Assembly (NCBI GenBank): GCA_946629405.1
Contig: CAMOXW010000166.1
Coordinates: forward strand, 1 to 8,631
Direction: 5' to 3'
Length of the DNA: 8,631 nucleotides
Source: an uncultured Ruminococcus sp.
Lineage (GTDB): Bacteria > Bacillota_A > Clostridia > Oscillospirales > Ruminococcaceae
The position numbers and the translations under genes are program-made. The notes below the pieces were generated by a model. That model was not told the origin of the DNA. It searched no databases and saw only the letters and a list, made by a program, of their open reading frames with translations. Shown in pieces: positions 1-8,107 of the stretch. Position 1 is the stretch's first letter, and each line of letters starts with the position of its first letter.

Positions 1-107
1 AGTGCCGTCAGCGAAAGCAGATCAAGCCTTCTGTAAAAAGTGAACGAGTAAAACGAGTGCCCCCGTGGAAGGGGGCACAGGCACTGTGCTGTGTGACCAT
101 GACTTAA
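1..107. other. G+C-rich left-edge block, possible gene remnant
   Basis: This block is visibly richer in G+C than the A+T-rich DNA that follows, with the change near base 105. One forward frame (from base 3) is open from the window edge to TAA at 105-107. It encodes about 34 basic residues and could be the end of a gene entering from the left. A leftward 31-codon frame (117 to 22) starting at ATG 115-117 is also open, so neither is compelling. No protein family was recognised. A strong hairpin lies inside the block. It may be the end of a mobile or repeated element, but that is inference from the composition break alone. Confidence 0.3.
57..78. repeat. 8-bp G+C hairpin GTGCCCCC/GGGGGCAC
   Basis: GTGCCCCC (57-64) and GGGGGCAC (71-78) form a perfect 8-bp stem with a 6-base loop. 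No T-run follows on either strand, so it is not a standard intrinsic terminator. A second stem, GCACAG/CTGTGC (75-80 and 84-89), overlaps the right arm, so the two structures exclude each other. The role is unknown. Confidence 0.5.
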
Positions 108-338
108 TAGATGACATAGTATAGAGCTCTATTCTACGCGCTATTTTACATATTGGAGATATGTATTATTAATCTTTGATGATATTCTTAGACTTGTATT
201 CGCATCTTAAACGTCGTTTAGCAGTCTTACCTAAAAAATCTTACGTAAATATAATAGCACAGGCGTCACTTTTAGTTAATACATTTGTATCAATGTGATA
301 TAAAGATATATGATTATTCCTCTTGCACAACTCTCTCA
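108..338. other. A+T-rich intergenic region downstream of xylB
   Basis: No convincing gene is seen on either strand. The stretch holds several small dyads: ATAGAGCTCTAT (121-132), TACATAT/ATATGTA with a 5-base loop (147-153 and 159-165), and TAAACG-T-CGTTTA (208-220). None is followed by a good T-run leftward, so no clear terminator for the xylAB transcript was found. A weak leftward promoter candidate lies at 251-279. Confidence 0.5.
251..279 (-). promoter_or_regulatory. weak leftward promoter candidate
   Basis: Read leftward, TTAACT (279-274) is followed after 17 bp by TATTAT (256-251), with a TG one base upstream of the -10 as in extended -10 promoters. The -35 matches consensus at only 4 of 6 positions. 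It would drive transcription out of the left edge of the window. In DNA this A+T-rich, such a match can occur by chance. Confidence 0.22.
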
Positions 339-1877
339 TTAACGAACATCGTAAGACAGTGCCGCCAATTCGGCAAATGAACTCTTTAACTGAGGATATA
401 TCTTCCTGTAAAGCTGATAATATTTTTCATACTCGGAAACCCTTTTCTCAACCGGTACCTGTATCTTGTCTGTTCTGACAATTTCGCCGCAAGCTTCGGT
501 AACACTCGAATATATTCCCGAACCTACACTCGCAAGAATTGCCGCACCAAGTGCAGGTCCTTCTTTGGATTTTACAGTTTTCACACTGCAATTGTATACG
601 TCTGAGAGAATTTCTCTCCACAATGCCGATGAACCTCCGCCGCCGCAAGCCATCATGTCACTGACATTTACATTCATTTCGCGGAAAACTTCAACGCAGT
701 CCCTGAGCGAATATGTCACTCCTTCCATCACTGCACGAAGCATATCACTGCGAGTATGCATTGCGGATAAGCCAAATAATACTCCTCTCGCATCAGGGTC
801 GAGGTGGGGTGTACGCTCCCCCATCAGGTATGGCAGATAAAGCAGTCGGTTTGCACCTATACCTACTTTCTCCGCCGCTTTATCCATTAAGAAATACTCA
901 TCTTCCCCCATAAGCTTTGCTGTTTCTTTTTCAGTCATGCAGAAATTGTCGCGGAACCATTTCAGCGATAGTCCGGCACTCTGTGTTACTCCCATGAGGT
1001 GCCATGAACCCGGAACTGCCGCACAACAGGTGTGAACTCTTCCAAGCCTGTCTATCGACAATTCAGACGTATGTGTAAACACTACTCCTGATGTGCCTAT
1101 TGTTGTAAACGCTTTTCCGTCCCCGACCACACCTGTTCCGACTGCTGCCGCTGCATTATCTCCTGCACCTCCGACTACTACTGTATCCTTTGAAAGTCCG
1201 AGTTCATCAGCCATTTCTCTTGTCAGTTTTCCGGTAACTTCACATGACTCATAAACCGTGCCAAGCCAGCTTTTATCAATCCCGAAATCAGACAGCAATT
1301 CGTCCGACCAGCACCTGTGAGGTACATCAAGAAGCTGCATACCTGACGCATCACTGACTTCCGTAGCATATTCGCCGGTGAGAATAAGTCTCAGATAGTC
1401 CTTAGGCAGAAGTATATGGGCAATTTCAGAATATATTTCCGGTTCGTTATTCTTCACCCACAGTATCTTCGCGGCAGTCCAGCCGGTGAGTGCGGGATTA
1501 GCCGTTATTTCCACGATACGCTCACGTCCGGCAATACGGTTCATTTCCTCAACTTCTGCTGCTGTTCGCTGATCGCACCATATAATGCTTCTGCGGAGTA
1601 CCCTGTTATATTTATCAAGCAACACAAGTCCGTGCATCTGTCCCGATATACCTATACCCTTTACATCATTCTTTTTTACTCCGCCCGAATCCATTACTGC
1701 CTTTATCGTATTTATCATCGCATCAGCCCAGTCTTTCGGGTCTTGTTCCGCGTAACCATTTTTGGGCTGATACATCGGGTACTCTACTGTCGATGTTGCA
1801 ATTACCGTACCCTTTTCATCAAATAATACTGTTTTTGTACCGCTTGTTCCACAGTCTACACCTATTAAATATGACAT
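339..1877 (-). CDS. xylB: xylulokinase (FGGY carbohydrate kinase)
   Basis: The product phosphorylates D-xylulose with ATP to D-xylulose 5-phosphate, the second step of the isomerase route for xylose, in the cytoplasm. At 512 residues it is slightly long for the family (usually about 480-500). Visible motifs are the N-terminal phosphate-binding strand GVDCGTSGTKT (residues 6-16, Asp8), the substrate motif MHG (81-83), WCDQRT (100-105), the catalytic-base segment GAGDNAAAAVG (Asp240), the TIGTSG loop (259-264), the FGGY signature region GERTPHLDP (353-361), and the C-terminal ATP-site glycine run CGGGGSS (411-417). The ATG start at 1877 is supported by AAAGGA seven bases upstream. It follows xylA by 67 bp with no promoter visible between, so the two are most likely cotranscribed, with an intergenic hairpin possibly lowering xylB expression. 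The neighbouring xylA favours xylulose over other FGGY substrates. Confidence 0.95.
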   Translation of the reverse strand: MSYLIGVDCGTSGTKTVLFDEKGTVIATSTVEYPMYQPKNGYAEQDPKDWADAMINTIKAVMDSGGVKKNDVKGIGISGQMHGLVLLDKYNRVLRRSIIWCDQRTAAEVEEMNRIAGRERIVEITANPALTGWTAAKILWVKNNEPEIYSEIAHILLPKDYLRLILTGEYATEVSDASGMQLLDVPHRCWSDELLSDFGIDKSWLGTVYESCEVTGKLTREMADELGLSKDTVVVGGAGDNAAAAVGTGVVGDGKAFTTIGTSGVVFTHTSELSIDRLGRVHTCCAAVPGSWHLMGVTQSAGLSLKWFRDNFCMTEKETAKLMGEDEYFLMDKAAEKVGIGANRLLYLPYLMGERTPHLDPDARGVLFGLSAMHTRSDMLRAVMEGVTYSLRDCVEVFREMNVNVSDMMACGGGGSSALWREILSDVYNCSVKTVKSKEGPALGAAILASVGSGIYSSVTEACGEIVRTDKIQVPVEKRVSEYEKYYQLYRKIYPQLKSSFAELAALSYDVR

Positions 1878-1884
1878 AGCAAAT

Positions 1885-1890
1885 TCCTTT
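1885..1890 (-). promoter_or_regulatory. xylB ribosome binding site
   Basis: AAAGGA on the minus strand lies 7 bases before the ATG at 1877 and fixes the xylB start. Confidence 0.75.
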
Positions 1891-1902
1891 CAAAAATGAA
1901 TT

Positions 1903-1944
1903 GTCCGGACACCGTCCCGAAATAAGAGGTGTCCGGACTTTTTT
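1903..1944 (+). terminator. intergenic hairpin between xylA and xylB, T-run on + side
   Basis: GTCCGGACACC (1903-1913) pairs perfectly with GGTGTCCGGAC (1928-1938), an 11-bp stem with a 14-base loop. The six T residues (1939-1944) follow it on the + strand, so as an intrinsic terminator it would stop rightward transcription, antisense to xylA. On the operon strand only a weaker T-rich tail follows (AATTCATTTTTG). For the xylAB mRNA it may be a partial terminator, or a stabiliser of the xylA 3' end that sets a higher XylA than XylB level. Each arm also contains the palindrome GTCCGGAC, so a protein-binding role cannot be excluded. Confidence 0.6.
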
Positions 1945-1945
1945 A

Positions 1946-3268
1946 TCAGAGACTGAACATTATATTATTCATTATTGATTCAAGCATTTCCTGTCTGCCG
2001 CTTCCGAGAGAATCAGTAACCTCGCCCTTTTCGAGTGCATACTTTTCAAGTTCTTCAAAGCCGACCTTTTCGTCGATGATATCCTTTCCGATACCATTTG
2101 TCCATGAAGAGTATCTCTCCTCAACAAACTTGTCGATACGTCCGTCCTCTATCATTTTCACAGCAATGCGCAGACCGAGTGCAAAGGTGTCCATACCGGC
2201 AATATAGCTGTGAAAAATGTCCTCGGGAGTAAACGAACCGCGGCGTGCCTTTGCATCAAAATTGAGTCCGCCGTTGGTGAATCCGCCTGCTTTCAGCACC
2301 TCATACATACCAAGTGCCGCATCGTAAACATTTGTCGGGAACTGGTCTGTATCCCAGCCAAGCAGAGTATCCCCCTGATTTGCATCGATAGAACCAAACA
2401 CGTTATTATCGCGCGCCATTCGCAGTTCATGCTGGAAGGTATGCTGTGCAAGCGTAGCGTGGTTGGCTTCAATATTCATTTTGAAATCGTTTTCAAGACC
2501 GTATTTCCGCAGAAAGCCGAGTACTGTTGCAGTATCGAAATCATACTGGTGTTTTGTCGGTTCCTTTGGTTTCGGTTCGATGTAAAAGTCTCCGGTATAT
2601 CCGATAGAACGCGCATATCTGACTGCCATTTTCATAAGACGTGCCATATTGTCAAGTTCAAGAGCGGTATTCGTATTGAGCAGCGTTTCATAACCTTCAC
2701 GTCCGCCCCAGAAAACATAGCCCTTGCCGCCAAGCTTTACGGTAGCTTCTATCGCTTTCTTTATCTGCGCCGCTGTAAAAGCAAAAACGTCAGCCGACGG
2801 CGAAGTGCCTGCACCATGCATATATCTTGGGTGGTCAAAGCACTTTGCAGTTCCCCACAAAAGCTTTGCACCGGTTTGTGCCTGCTTTTCCTTGACATAG
2901 TCGGTTATTTCATCAAGCTTTGCATTTGTTTCTGCAAGACTTCCGTATTCAGGCGACAGGTCACGGTCATGGAAGCAGAAATAATCTATCGAAAGCTTCT
3001 CCATTATTTCAAATGCCGCATCGACCTTCGCCTTTGCCCTTGCTTCGGGTTCACTTTCTCCCCACGTTTTATCGGCAGTTCCGACACCGAACATATCTGT
3101 TCCGTCTCCGCCCATTGTGTGCCACCATGAAAGTGCGAACCTGAGATGTTCACGCATAGGCTTTCCTTCGATCACTTCATCGGGATCGTAGTACTTGAAC
3201 GCGAGCGGATTTGTTGAATTCTTGCCTTCGTACGGGATTTTTCCGATATTCTTAAAAAACTCGCCCAT
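1946..3268 (-). CDS. xylA: xylose isomerase, class II
   Basis: Interconverts D-xylose and D-xylulose in the cytoplasm using two divalent metal ions. The product is 440 residues, the normal length of class II enzymes. All catalytic and metal positions are present: His100 and Asp103 in CFHDRD, Trp187 in FWGGREGYE, Glu231 and Lys233 in YIEPKPKEP, Glu267 and His270 in [14 protein letters not shown], Asp295, Asp306 and Asp308 in GWDTDQFP, and Asp338 in LNFDAKARR. These align with the E. coli residues at a constant shift of one. I chose the ATG at 3268 because AAAGGGG lies 8 bases upstream and MGEFF is a typical family N-terminus. A longer reading from a TTG at 3349 is rejected because that codon lies inside the spacer of the predicted promoter. 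It is the first gene of the leftward xylAB operon. No xylose regulator or transporter is present in the window. Confidence 0.97.
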   Translation of the reverse strand: MGEFFKNIGKIPYEGKNSTNPLAFKYYDPDEVIEGKPMREHLRFALSWWHTMGGDGTDMFGVGTADKTWGESEPEARAKAKVDAAFEIMEKLSIDYFCFHDRDLSPEYGSLAETNAKLDEITDYVKEKQAQTGAKLLWGTAKCFDHPRYMHGAGTSPSADVFAFTAAQIKKAIEATVKLGGKGYVFWGGREGYETLLNTNTALELDNMARLMKMAVRYARSIGYTGDFYIEPKPKEPTKHQYDFDTATVLGFLRKYGLENDFKMNIEANHATLAQHTFQHELRMARDNNVFGSIDANQGDTLLGWDTDQFPTNVYDAALGMYEVLKAGGFTNGGLNFDAKARRGSFTPEDIFHSYIAGMDTFALGLRIAVKMIEDGRIDKFVEERYSSWTNGIGKDIIDEKVGFEELEKYALEKGEVTDSLGSGRQEMLESIMNNIMFSL

Positions 3269-3276
3269 ATTTTTTA

Positions 3277-3283
3277 CCCCTTT
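3277..3283 (-). promoter_or_regulatory. xylA ribosome binding site
   Basis: AAAGGGG on the minus strand, 8 bases before ATG 3268. It decides the start against the upstream TTG. Confidence 0.8.
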
Positions 3284-3321
3284 GTTATTATCTGTTTCAG
3301 CATCTTCGACTATGGCATCGC

Positions 3322-3353
3322 TGAATTTATTCACAGTATAATTATACAATGTG
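3322..3353. promoter_or_regulatory. dyads over the xylA -10 and start site, candidate operator
   Basis: GTATAATTATAC (3336-3347) is a perfect 12-bp palindrome covering the xylA -10. It is flanked by CACA (3332-3335) and TGTG (3350-3353), which extend the dyad with a 2-base offset. Directly downstream on the xylA transcript, TGAAT-2-ATTCA (3322-3333) forms a second dyad at the predicted start point. A repressor bound here would block polymerase. No match to the known ROK-family XylR operator was recognised, so the protein is unknown. Confidence 0.4.
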
Positions 3354-3369
3354 GTGTATATTTTGTCAA
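3341..3369 (-). promoter_or_regulatory. xylA promoter, perfect sigma-A consensus
   Basis: Read leftward, TTGACA (3369-3364) and TATAAT (3346-3341) are separated by exactly 17 bp. The upstream DNA (3370-3400) is almost pure A/T, as in an UP element. Transcription would start near 3334, giving a leader of about 66 bases before ATG 3268. Confidence 0.88.
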
Positions 3370-3470
3370 TAATAATATTAAAGTTAAAAGATTGTTTTCA
3401 ATATACGTCAGGCAGACTTTGTGGGGTGTTGCCTTAAATTTGTTATACTTTTTTAGTGAAATATGCCAGT

Positions 3471-3483
3471 TTGCATATTGCAA
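3471..3483. promoter_or_regulatory. dyad TTGCA-3-TGCAA over the -35 of the transporter promoter
   Basis: TTGCATATTGCAA is a 5-3-5 inverted repeat whose right arm coincides with the predicted -35 hexamer (3478-3483). The position suits a repressor, but the arms are short and chance is possible. Confidence 0.3.
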
Positions 3484-3506
3484 TTTCCAGTGAACTATGG
3501 TATAAT
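3478..3506 (+). promoter_or_regulatory. promoter of the NSS transporter gene
   Basis: TTGCAA (3478-3483), a 17-bp spacer and TATAAT (3501-3506), with TG at 3498-3499 forming an extended -10. The predicted start near 3513 gives a leader of about 40 bases. It lies back to back with the xylA promoter, about 110 bp apart. Confidence 0.8.
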
Positions 3507-3538
3507 GATTTGCGGACTATCATTTCACTGACACTATG

Positions 3539-3544
3539 AAAGGA
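3539..3544 (+). promoter_or_regulatory. ribosome binding site of the NSS transporter
   Basis: AAAGGA, 8 bases before ATG 3553, supports that start. Confidence 0.7.
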
Positions 3545-3552
3545 CCTTTAAA

Positions 3553-4953
3553 ATGAAAGAAAAAAGCAATACGCAATCACCTGAAAAACGAGGTGGATTC
3601 GGTTCAAAAATCGGATTCATTCTCGCGGCATCCGGTTCTGCCGTCGGACTGGGAAACATATGGAGATTCCCGTATCTTGCCGCTAAGTACGGCGGCGGAA
3701 TCTTCCTGCTCGTCTACCTCATATTTGCTGTAACATTCGGCTTCACTCTCATGATAACCGAAATAGCTATCGGACGAAAAACCGGTAAAAGTGTTATCGG
3801 TGCATACAAAGACGTAAACAAACATTTTGCTCCCCTCGGCTGGATAGCGGCGGCAGTACCTGCGCTGATTCTGCCGTATTACTGCGTTATAGGCGGCTGG
3901 GTCATGAAATATATGGTAGAATTCTTGTCTGTACACGGTCACAGGATCGCAACTGAGACTTACGGCGACTCTAACCTCAGTTTCTTTGAGAACTTCATCT
4001 CCCACCCACTTCAGCCAACTATTTTCTTTGTTATATATGTAATTATCAACGCATCGGTAGTAATGCTCGGTGTACAGAAGGGTATCGAGACCCTTAGCAA
4101 ATTCCTCATGCCGGTACTGCTGATACTCATTTTTGGTATAAGTATATACACTCTAACTCTCGACGGTGCACTTGAAGGACTTAAATACTACGTGCAACCG
4201 AATTTTAAAGACTTCACCTTTGAACAGCTCCTGAAAACCATTGTCGGAGCTATGGGACAGCTTTTCTACTCTATGTCACTTGCAATGGGAATCATGATTA
4301 CATACGGTTCATATATGCGCAAGGAAGACGCTCTTGAACAGTCTGTACGACAGATAGAAGTATTCGATACTTTTGTCGCATTCCTCGCAGGACTCATCAT
4401 CGTACCGTCAGTATTCGTATTCTCAGGCGGTAATGCCGACCAGCTCAATGCAGGTCCCAGCCTTATGTTCAAAACTCTGCCGGCTGTATTTGACAGTATG
4501 CCCGCCGGAGATATCATTGGCGGAGCATTCTTCATACTCGTTACTCTTGCAGCACTGACCTCGTCAATCTCCCTTATGGAGACAGTCACCGCAGTAGTTA
4601 TGGAAAAGTTCAGACTCAACAGAGTCGCAAGCTGCTTCGTAGTTATCGGTATCACACTCGTACTCGGAATGCTTTCTATACTCGGTTACAGTTCATGGTC
4701 AGAAGTTAAACTGCTTGGTATGCAGTTCCTCGACTTCTTTGATTTCATCACAAACAACGTCATGATGCCTATTCTCGCATTCTTCACCTGCATACTCATC
4801 GGCTACGTCGCAAAAACTTCTTACGTTGAAGATGAAGTGCTGCACGGTCAGGATAGATTCAGTGCAAAGCATTTGTTCCGCATTATGATAAAGTTCGTAT
4901 GTCCGGTTTGTATGATAATCATACTCCTTACTCCTTTCATCACTACAATATAA
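3553..4953 (+). CDS. Na+-dependent transporter, NSS (SNF) family
   Basis: A cytoplasmic-membrane Na+:solute symporter. Known bacterial members of the family (LeuT, Tyt1, MhsT) carry amino acids; the substrate here cannot be read from sequence. The 466 residues contain about 11 hydrophobic segments, near 20-40, 46-66, 97-120, 154-174, 183-203, 228-253, 270-291, 322-345, 358-378, 396-420 and 442-462, matching the 11-helix bacterial subgroup. Motifs are the unwound helix 1 signature GLGNIWRFPY (32-41), a Tyr pair in helix 3 (109-110), GQLFYSMSLAMG in helix 6 (235-246), and TSSISLMET in helix 8 (336-344), which carries the Na2-site serines. Promoter, ribosome site and terminator are its own, so it is monocistronic. 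It shares a control region with xylA, but coupling to xylose metabolism is unproven. Confidence 0.93.
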   Translation: MKEKSNTQSPEKRGGFGSKIGFILAASGSAVGLGNIWRFPYLAAKYGGGIFLLVYLIFAVTFGFTLMITEIAIGRKTGKSVIGAYKDVNKHFAPLGWIAAAVPALILPYYCVIGGWVMKYMVEFLSVHGHRIATETYGDSNLSFFENFISHPLQPTIFFVIYVIINASVVMLGVQKGIETLSKFLMPVLLILIFGISIYTLTLDGALEGLKYYVQPNFKDFTFEQLLKTIVGAMGQLFYSMSLAMGIMITYGSYMRKEDALEQSVRQIEVFDTFVAFLAGLIIVPSVFVFSGGNADQLNAGPSLMFKTLPAVFDSMPAGDIIGGAFFILVTLAALTSSISLMETVTAVVMEKFRLNRVASCFVVIGITLVLGMLSILGYSSWSEVKLLGMQFLDFFDFITNNVMMPILAFFTCILIGYVAKTSYVEDEVLHGQDRFSAKHLFRIMIKFVCPVCMIIILLTPFITTI

Positions 4954-4956
4954 CAA

Positions 4957-5003
4957 AAAACTTCTCGGTACACTTTTCAATGTACTGAGAAGTTTTCTTT
5001 TTT
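4957..5003. terminator. bidirectional terminator between NSS gene and def remnant
   Basis: AACTTCTCGGTACA (4959-4972) pairs with TGTACTGAGAAGTT (4981-4994) over 14 bp with one G-T pair and an 8-base loop. It is flanked by an A-run on the left and TTCTTTTTT on the right, so it can act in both directions. It starts 3-5 bases after the transporter stop codon and abuts the leftward TAA at 5004-5002. Confidence 0.9.
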
Positions 5004-5322
5004 ATATCAAAATTCCATTGCAGTGGTCGACCTCATGCTGGATTATTTGCGCTGTAAAACCGCTGAAACGCTTTTCGTGCGTTTTCATGAACTTGTCCTG
5101 ATAGCAGACTTTTATACTTTTATATCTGGTCACAGACCTCGTACCTCCAAGCAGTGAAAGACAGCCTTCTTCCGTTTCATACGGCTGATTCTTTCCAGTT
5201 ATCTCGGGGTTGAACATCGTAATGATCTTTTTACTATCATAAAATACAATGATCCTATTCGGAACACCGATCATATTCGCTGCCATTCCAACACAGCCTT
5301 CTTTATGGTGTTCGAGGGTATC
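5002..5322 (-). pseudogene. def: peptide deformylase, 5'-truncated remnant
   Basis: About 106 codons match the C-terminal three quarters of a clostridial peptide deformylase, the enzyme that removes the N-terminal formyl group from nascent proteins. The recognisable part starts at DTLEHHKEGCVGMAAN, the divergent form of motif I. It continues with EGCLS (Cys metal ligand, motif II) and HEVDH (two His ligands and catalytic Glu, motif III), and ends with GILI and TAA. Full proteins of this type have about 135 residues from memory, so roughly 40 N-terminal residues are missing. Upstream of the Asp codon at 5322 the frame stays open but no longer resembles a deformylase and offers no plausible start. 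The internal ATG at 5286 would remove part of motif I and has no good ribosome site. I infer a gene broken at about 5322 and probably inactive, despite intact metal-site motifs. Confidence 0.75.
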
Positions 5323-5502
5323 GGCAGAACACTGAGACTTTTCATCACTCTGCTGGTAAGGTATACCGGCAGGGACATAGATTTTAACCTTTGTGATAAC
5401 GATATGCTTATGATAGCAGCGATCAGAGCGGCTCAGGGGGATATTTCGATGCTTCGGGAGGCGCTGAGGGAGATAGTGCTGGGCGCTTCAGGAGAAGAAT
5501 AA
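5323..5502 (+). pseudogene. orphan C-terminal fragment of an unrecognised gene
   Basis: An open frame ending at TAA 5500-5502 encodes about 60 residues that look genuinely coding, including an amphipathic helical tail (MLMIAAIRAAQGDISMLREA and onward). A proper terminator follows it. The frame can be opened at ATG 5305, but the first codons there are antisense to the conserved deformylase segment and have no ribosome site, so a real start is unlikely. I read it as the 3' end of a rightward gene whose 5' part was lost at the same breakpoint that removed the deformylase N-terminus. The protein family is not recognised. It could instead be a short intact gene starting at an internal codon. Confidence 0.45.
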
Positions 5503-5516
5503 CCGAATATATGATT

Positions 5517-5552
5517 ACGACCGCAGGATATTCCTCTGCGGTCGTTTTATTA
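5517..5552 (+). terminator. intrinsic terminator after the orphan fragment
   Basis: ACGACCGCAG (5517-5526) and CTGCGGTCGT (5536-5545) form a perfect 10-bp stem with a 9-base loop, followed by TTTATTATTT. It sits 14 bases after the TAA at 5502. It is oriented rightward; the leftward HD-GYP transcript also meets it about 40 bases after its stop, but without a good T-run. Confidence 0.85.
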
Positions 5553-5585
5553 TTTGTAAAGTTTTTGCGGAAGCTCCGGATAACA

Positions 5586-7967
5586 TCACCTTGTGATACG
5601 GATATTCGTAATGGCACACTGATCGCCTGTAATGGCTGTATAAAGCTTTGTTTCACCTGCTGGGATCGTGGTAACGGAACGTATGAACAGACCGCAGTAT
5701 TCAGTCGTGATAGTTACCATTCCGTTATCAAGCTTATAATGCAGCTCACAGTCCTGTCCTGCCTTATTCATAGATTTGAATTCGTTCCAGTTCTGAAAGC
5801 TGTCGAGCTTGCTGACATAAACCCGGTTTTCTGCCTCGTCATCCTCTTCCCAGCCCTCGCCGTCGAGGCGGACAACTGTGAGCTCGCGGTAGTTACTGCC
5901 GTTGATTTTTCCGTCCTCAGCTGTATAAAGCGCGGCGAAGGGACAGTGCCAGACCAGTCTGGCAGTGGGGAGGCTCATGGTATGGAAGCATATGCGCATA
6001 CCGTCGGTCACTTCGATTCCCTCAGACGAATCTGAGCGCCAGCCGTCTATCTGAACGTTTGGTATATCTCCCGCCGGAACGTTGATATAGCTTATTTCTT
6101 CAGCTATACGAGGTATGTAGCCTTCTCCGATATTCTCTCCGGTCTTGGAGATATCGATATCGCTGATAGTGCAGTGCTCTCCGGTCAGTGACAGATAGGA
6201 AAATCTTGTGCTGTCCGGCAGGGCGATTATTATCTCGTGGGAACGGAAGACGTCTGACAATCTGATAAGCAGATGATCCTTGTAGCGCACAGCCTCTATA
6301 TCGAAGCTGATCTTTTCACGCTGCATAGCTCTGGCTTCAGCGGCTGCACCGATCTTTTCAGAGGTTTTTGTCCTTACGTTTCTTACACCTGCCGGGAAAA
6401 CCTTGCCGTCGGAGCGTATAGTAGCATATTCATGGTAGAGCAGATCACGGCGTTTGCGTTCGTCATCGTGTATTCTTGCATCAAGTGAATCGAACAGCAC
6501 AAAGCTTGGAATATTCTTCGGATCGTGCTCATCGTCCATGGAGCTGCTCAGGTGGATGTGAGTTACGGAATTTGTAAGCAGGATACCGTCTGATACTGAC
6601 GTGCGGTAAGAAGCGCATTCAAGAGTTCCGATACGTTCGAGCTCGTTGGTCTCCTCGCGTTCTTTCATATGGTATTCGGTATCAATGTCGATAAGGTGAA
6701 GCATTATCTTTGCAAAATACGGATCAAACTGTGTTCCGATGCCCTTTACAAATTCCTCACGGACCAGATCCTGGGGGATAGGATCACGATAGCTTCTCTT
6801 GGAGGTCATCGCGTCGTATGCGTCTGCGACGGCGATTATACGTGCGATCTCAGGTATATCCTCGCCCTTGAGTCCGTCAGGGTACCCGTGTCCGTCATAG
6901 CGTTCATGGTGATGATGAGCGCCTATGCTGAGATACGGCGACTGACTGATACTTGAGAGTATCTGCATACCGATAACGGGGTGGGTTTTGATAGCGGCAA
7001 ATTCCTCGTCAGTAAGTTTGCCTTCCTTGTTTATGATGCTGTCCTTTATGCCTATTTTTCCAACGTCGTGGAGAAGTGCCGTGAAGTACAGCTCATCGAG
7101 CTCCTTCTGAGTCTTGTCGAGATATTTTGCAATTTTAACGGAATATTCGGCAACTCGGCGGGAATGACCGTGGGTGTACTTGTCCTTGGCGTCTATCGCA
7201 TTTGCAAGAGCGGTTGCCGTCTGCTCGAACAGGAGGCGCATATTCTTCTGATCTTCGCGGACGAGCTCCAGCTCACGCTTATTGGCGCGCTCCAGCATAT
7301 CGTTAAGATCACGGAGCGAAAAGACGTACAGTGAGACTACCAGTCCTGCAAGAGTGATATTTGTCAGTGAGACGCCGTATGTAAATATCTGGACAATAGA
7401 GGATATTACCGGAACTATGGTAAACAGCAGTATTGTTATCAGCATTCCTCTGCCTACACGGCTACGGTACTTCAGTACGACCGACATATCGAGTATCAGA
7501 ATGATTAGGGGGAACAAATAACAGAGCATAAAGCCTTCTGCTCTATGATACTGATTCATTGAATCAAAGGTATAATAGAGTCCGGTAAACTGTGATATTA
7601 CAAGCATTACCGCAGCTATTGCGCATAGTATGCAGGAAAGATACAGTCTTTTGGGAAGTTTTTTTAAATTGCCGTCATTTTGGTAAAGCTCCATGATATA
7701 AAGGGTGAAAATGAAGATAATTAGCAGAATCATTAAAAATGCCGTAAAATTGCTGATTCTGACCATCCAGTAGGCGATCCTGCTGGGATCCCCCCGGTAG
7801 AAATACGCCATTCTGTCAGAGATCAGCAGGAACATAGCAGATAGCTCTATTGTCACAAGTATCAGTTTGCGGCGGGGCGGCAGCGATTTTGTTACAAGGA
7901 TAAAAAATGCGAGCAGTCCGCATATTGAGCTTAGTACGAGCATTATATTCATTTGAAATATCAACAT
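5586..7967 (-). CDS. membrane HD-GYP c-di-GMP phosphodiesterase with duplicated C-terminal domain
   Basis: Residue numbers count from the longest frame (TTG at 8033); the chosen ATG is residue 23. About seven membrane segments (near 29-48, 58-77, 90-117, 131-150, 168-186, 197-218, 222-240) resemble the 7TM N-terminus of some sensor kinases. A short coiled linker leads to a complete HD-GYP domain (about 270-450): HGHSRRV (288-294), LLHDVGKIGI (320-329), HPVIG (351-355), HHHHERYDGHGYPDGL (373-388) and AVADAYDAMTSKRSYR (401-416). All expected metal ligands and the GYP motif are present, so c-di-GMP hydrolysis is likely. The remaining 360 residues hold two related units (about 481-632 and 677-815) of no family I can name. 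The tail is predicted to be cytosolic, following the HD-GYP domain. The start is uncertain: ATG at 7967, 7952 or 7943 all lack a good ribosome site. No GGDEF partner lies nearby, and the gene appears monocistronic. Confidence 0.88.
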   Translation of the reverse strand: MLIFQMNIMLVLSSICGLLAFFILVTKSLPPRRKLILVTIELSAMFLLISDRMAYFYRGDPSRIAYWMVRISNFTAFLMILLIIFIFTLYIMELYQNDGNLKKLPKRLYLSCILCAIAAVMLVISQFTGLYYTFDSMNQYHRAEGFMLCYLFPLIILILDMSVVLKYRSRVGRGMLITILLFTIVPVISSIVQIFTYGVSLTNITLAGLVVSLYVFSLRDLNDMLERANKRELELVREDQKNMRLLFEQTATALANAIDAKDKYTHGHSRRVAEYSVKIAKYLDKTQKELDELYFTALLHDVGKIGIKDSIINKEGKLTDEEFAAIKTHPVIGMQILSSISQSPYLSIGAHHHHERYDGHGYPDGLKGEDIPEIARIIAVADAYDAMTSKRSYRDPIPQDLVREEFVKGIGTQFDPYFAKIMLHLIDIDTEYHMKEREETNELERIGTLECASYRTSVSDGILLTNSVTHIHLSSSMDDEHDPKNIPSFVLFDSLDARIHDDERKRRDLLYHEYATIRSDGKVFPAGVRNVRTKTSEKIGAAAEARAMQREKISFDIEAVRYKDHLLIRLSDVFRSHEIIIALPDSTRFSYLSLTGEHCTISDIDISKTGENIGEGYIPRIAEEISYINVPAGDIPNVQIDGWRSDSSEGIEVTDGMRICFHTMSLPTARLVWHCPFAALYTAEDGKINGSNYRELTVVRLDGEGWEEDDEAENRVYVSKLDSFQNWNEFKSMNKAGQDCELHYKLDNGMVTITTEYCGLFIRSVTTIPAGETKLYTAITGDQCAITNIRITR
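5589..6593 (-). repeat. tandem protein-level duplication in the HD-GYP tail
   Basis: Unit A (about residues 481-632, bases 6138-6593) and unit B (about 677-815, bases 5589-6005) align. Residues 577-628 and 762-813 match without gaps over 52 positions at a constant offset of 185, including P606/P791, Y613/Y798, T617-G618/T802-G803, C621/C806 and I623/I808, I626/I811, I628/I813. Earlier in each unit, YHEYATIRSDG (533-543) matches YRELTVVRLDG (715-725), and SDG (481-483) matches TDG (677-679) with gaps between. The alternating hydrophobic pattern suggests beta-sandwich domains. DNA identity is low, so the duplication is old. Confidence 0.65.
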
Positions 7968-8020
7968 AATAAAACAAACTTTGGAGAATGTTATAAACGA
8001 AATGTGAGCCGTGCCTGAAA

Positions 8021-8043
8021 ATGGATAAAACAATTTTATCCAT
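8021..8043. repeat. perfect 10-3-10 inverted repeat, candidate operator
   Basis: ATGGATAAAA (8021-8030) and TTTTATCCAT (8034-8043) are perfect inverted copies around CAA. It lies 54 bp upstream of the chosen HD-GYP start and 65 bp upstream of the lipoprotein start, the usual place for a shared operator between divergent genes. No long T-run follows on either strand, which argues against a terminator. No regulator is identified. Confidence 0.6.
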
Positions 8044-8107
8044 AATTCTTGCGTTGTTTATTATCGGTATGATTGCATTCAGTGGTGCAAGAATTAGGAT
8101 ACATCGC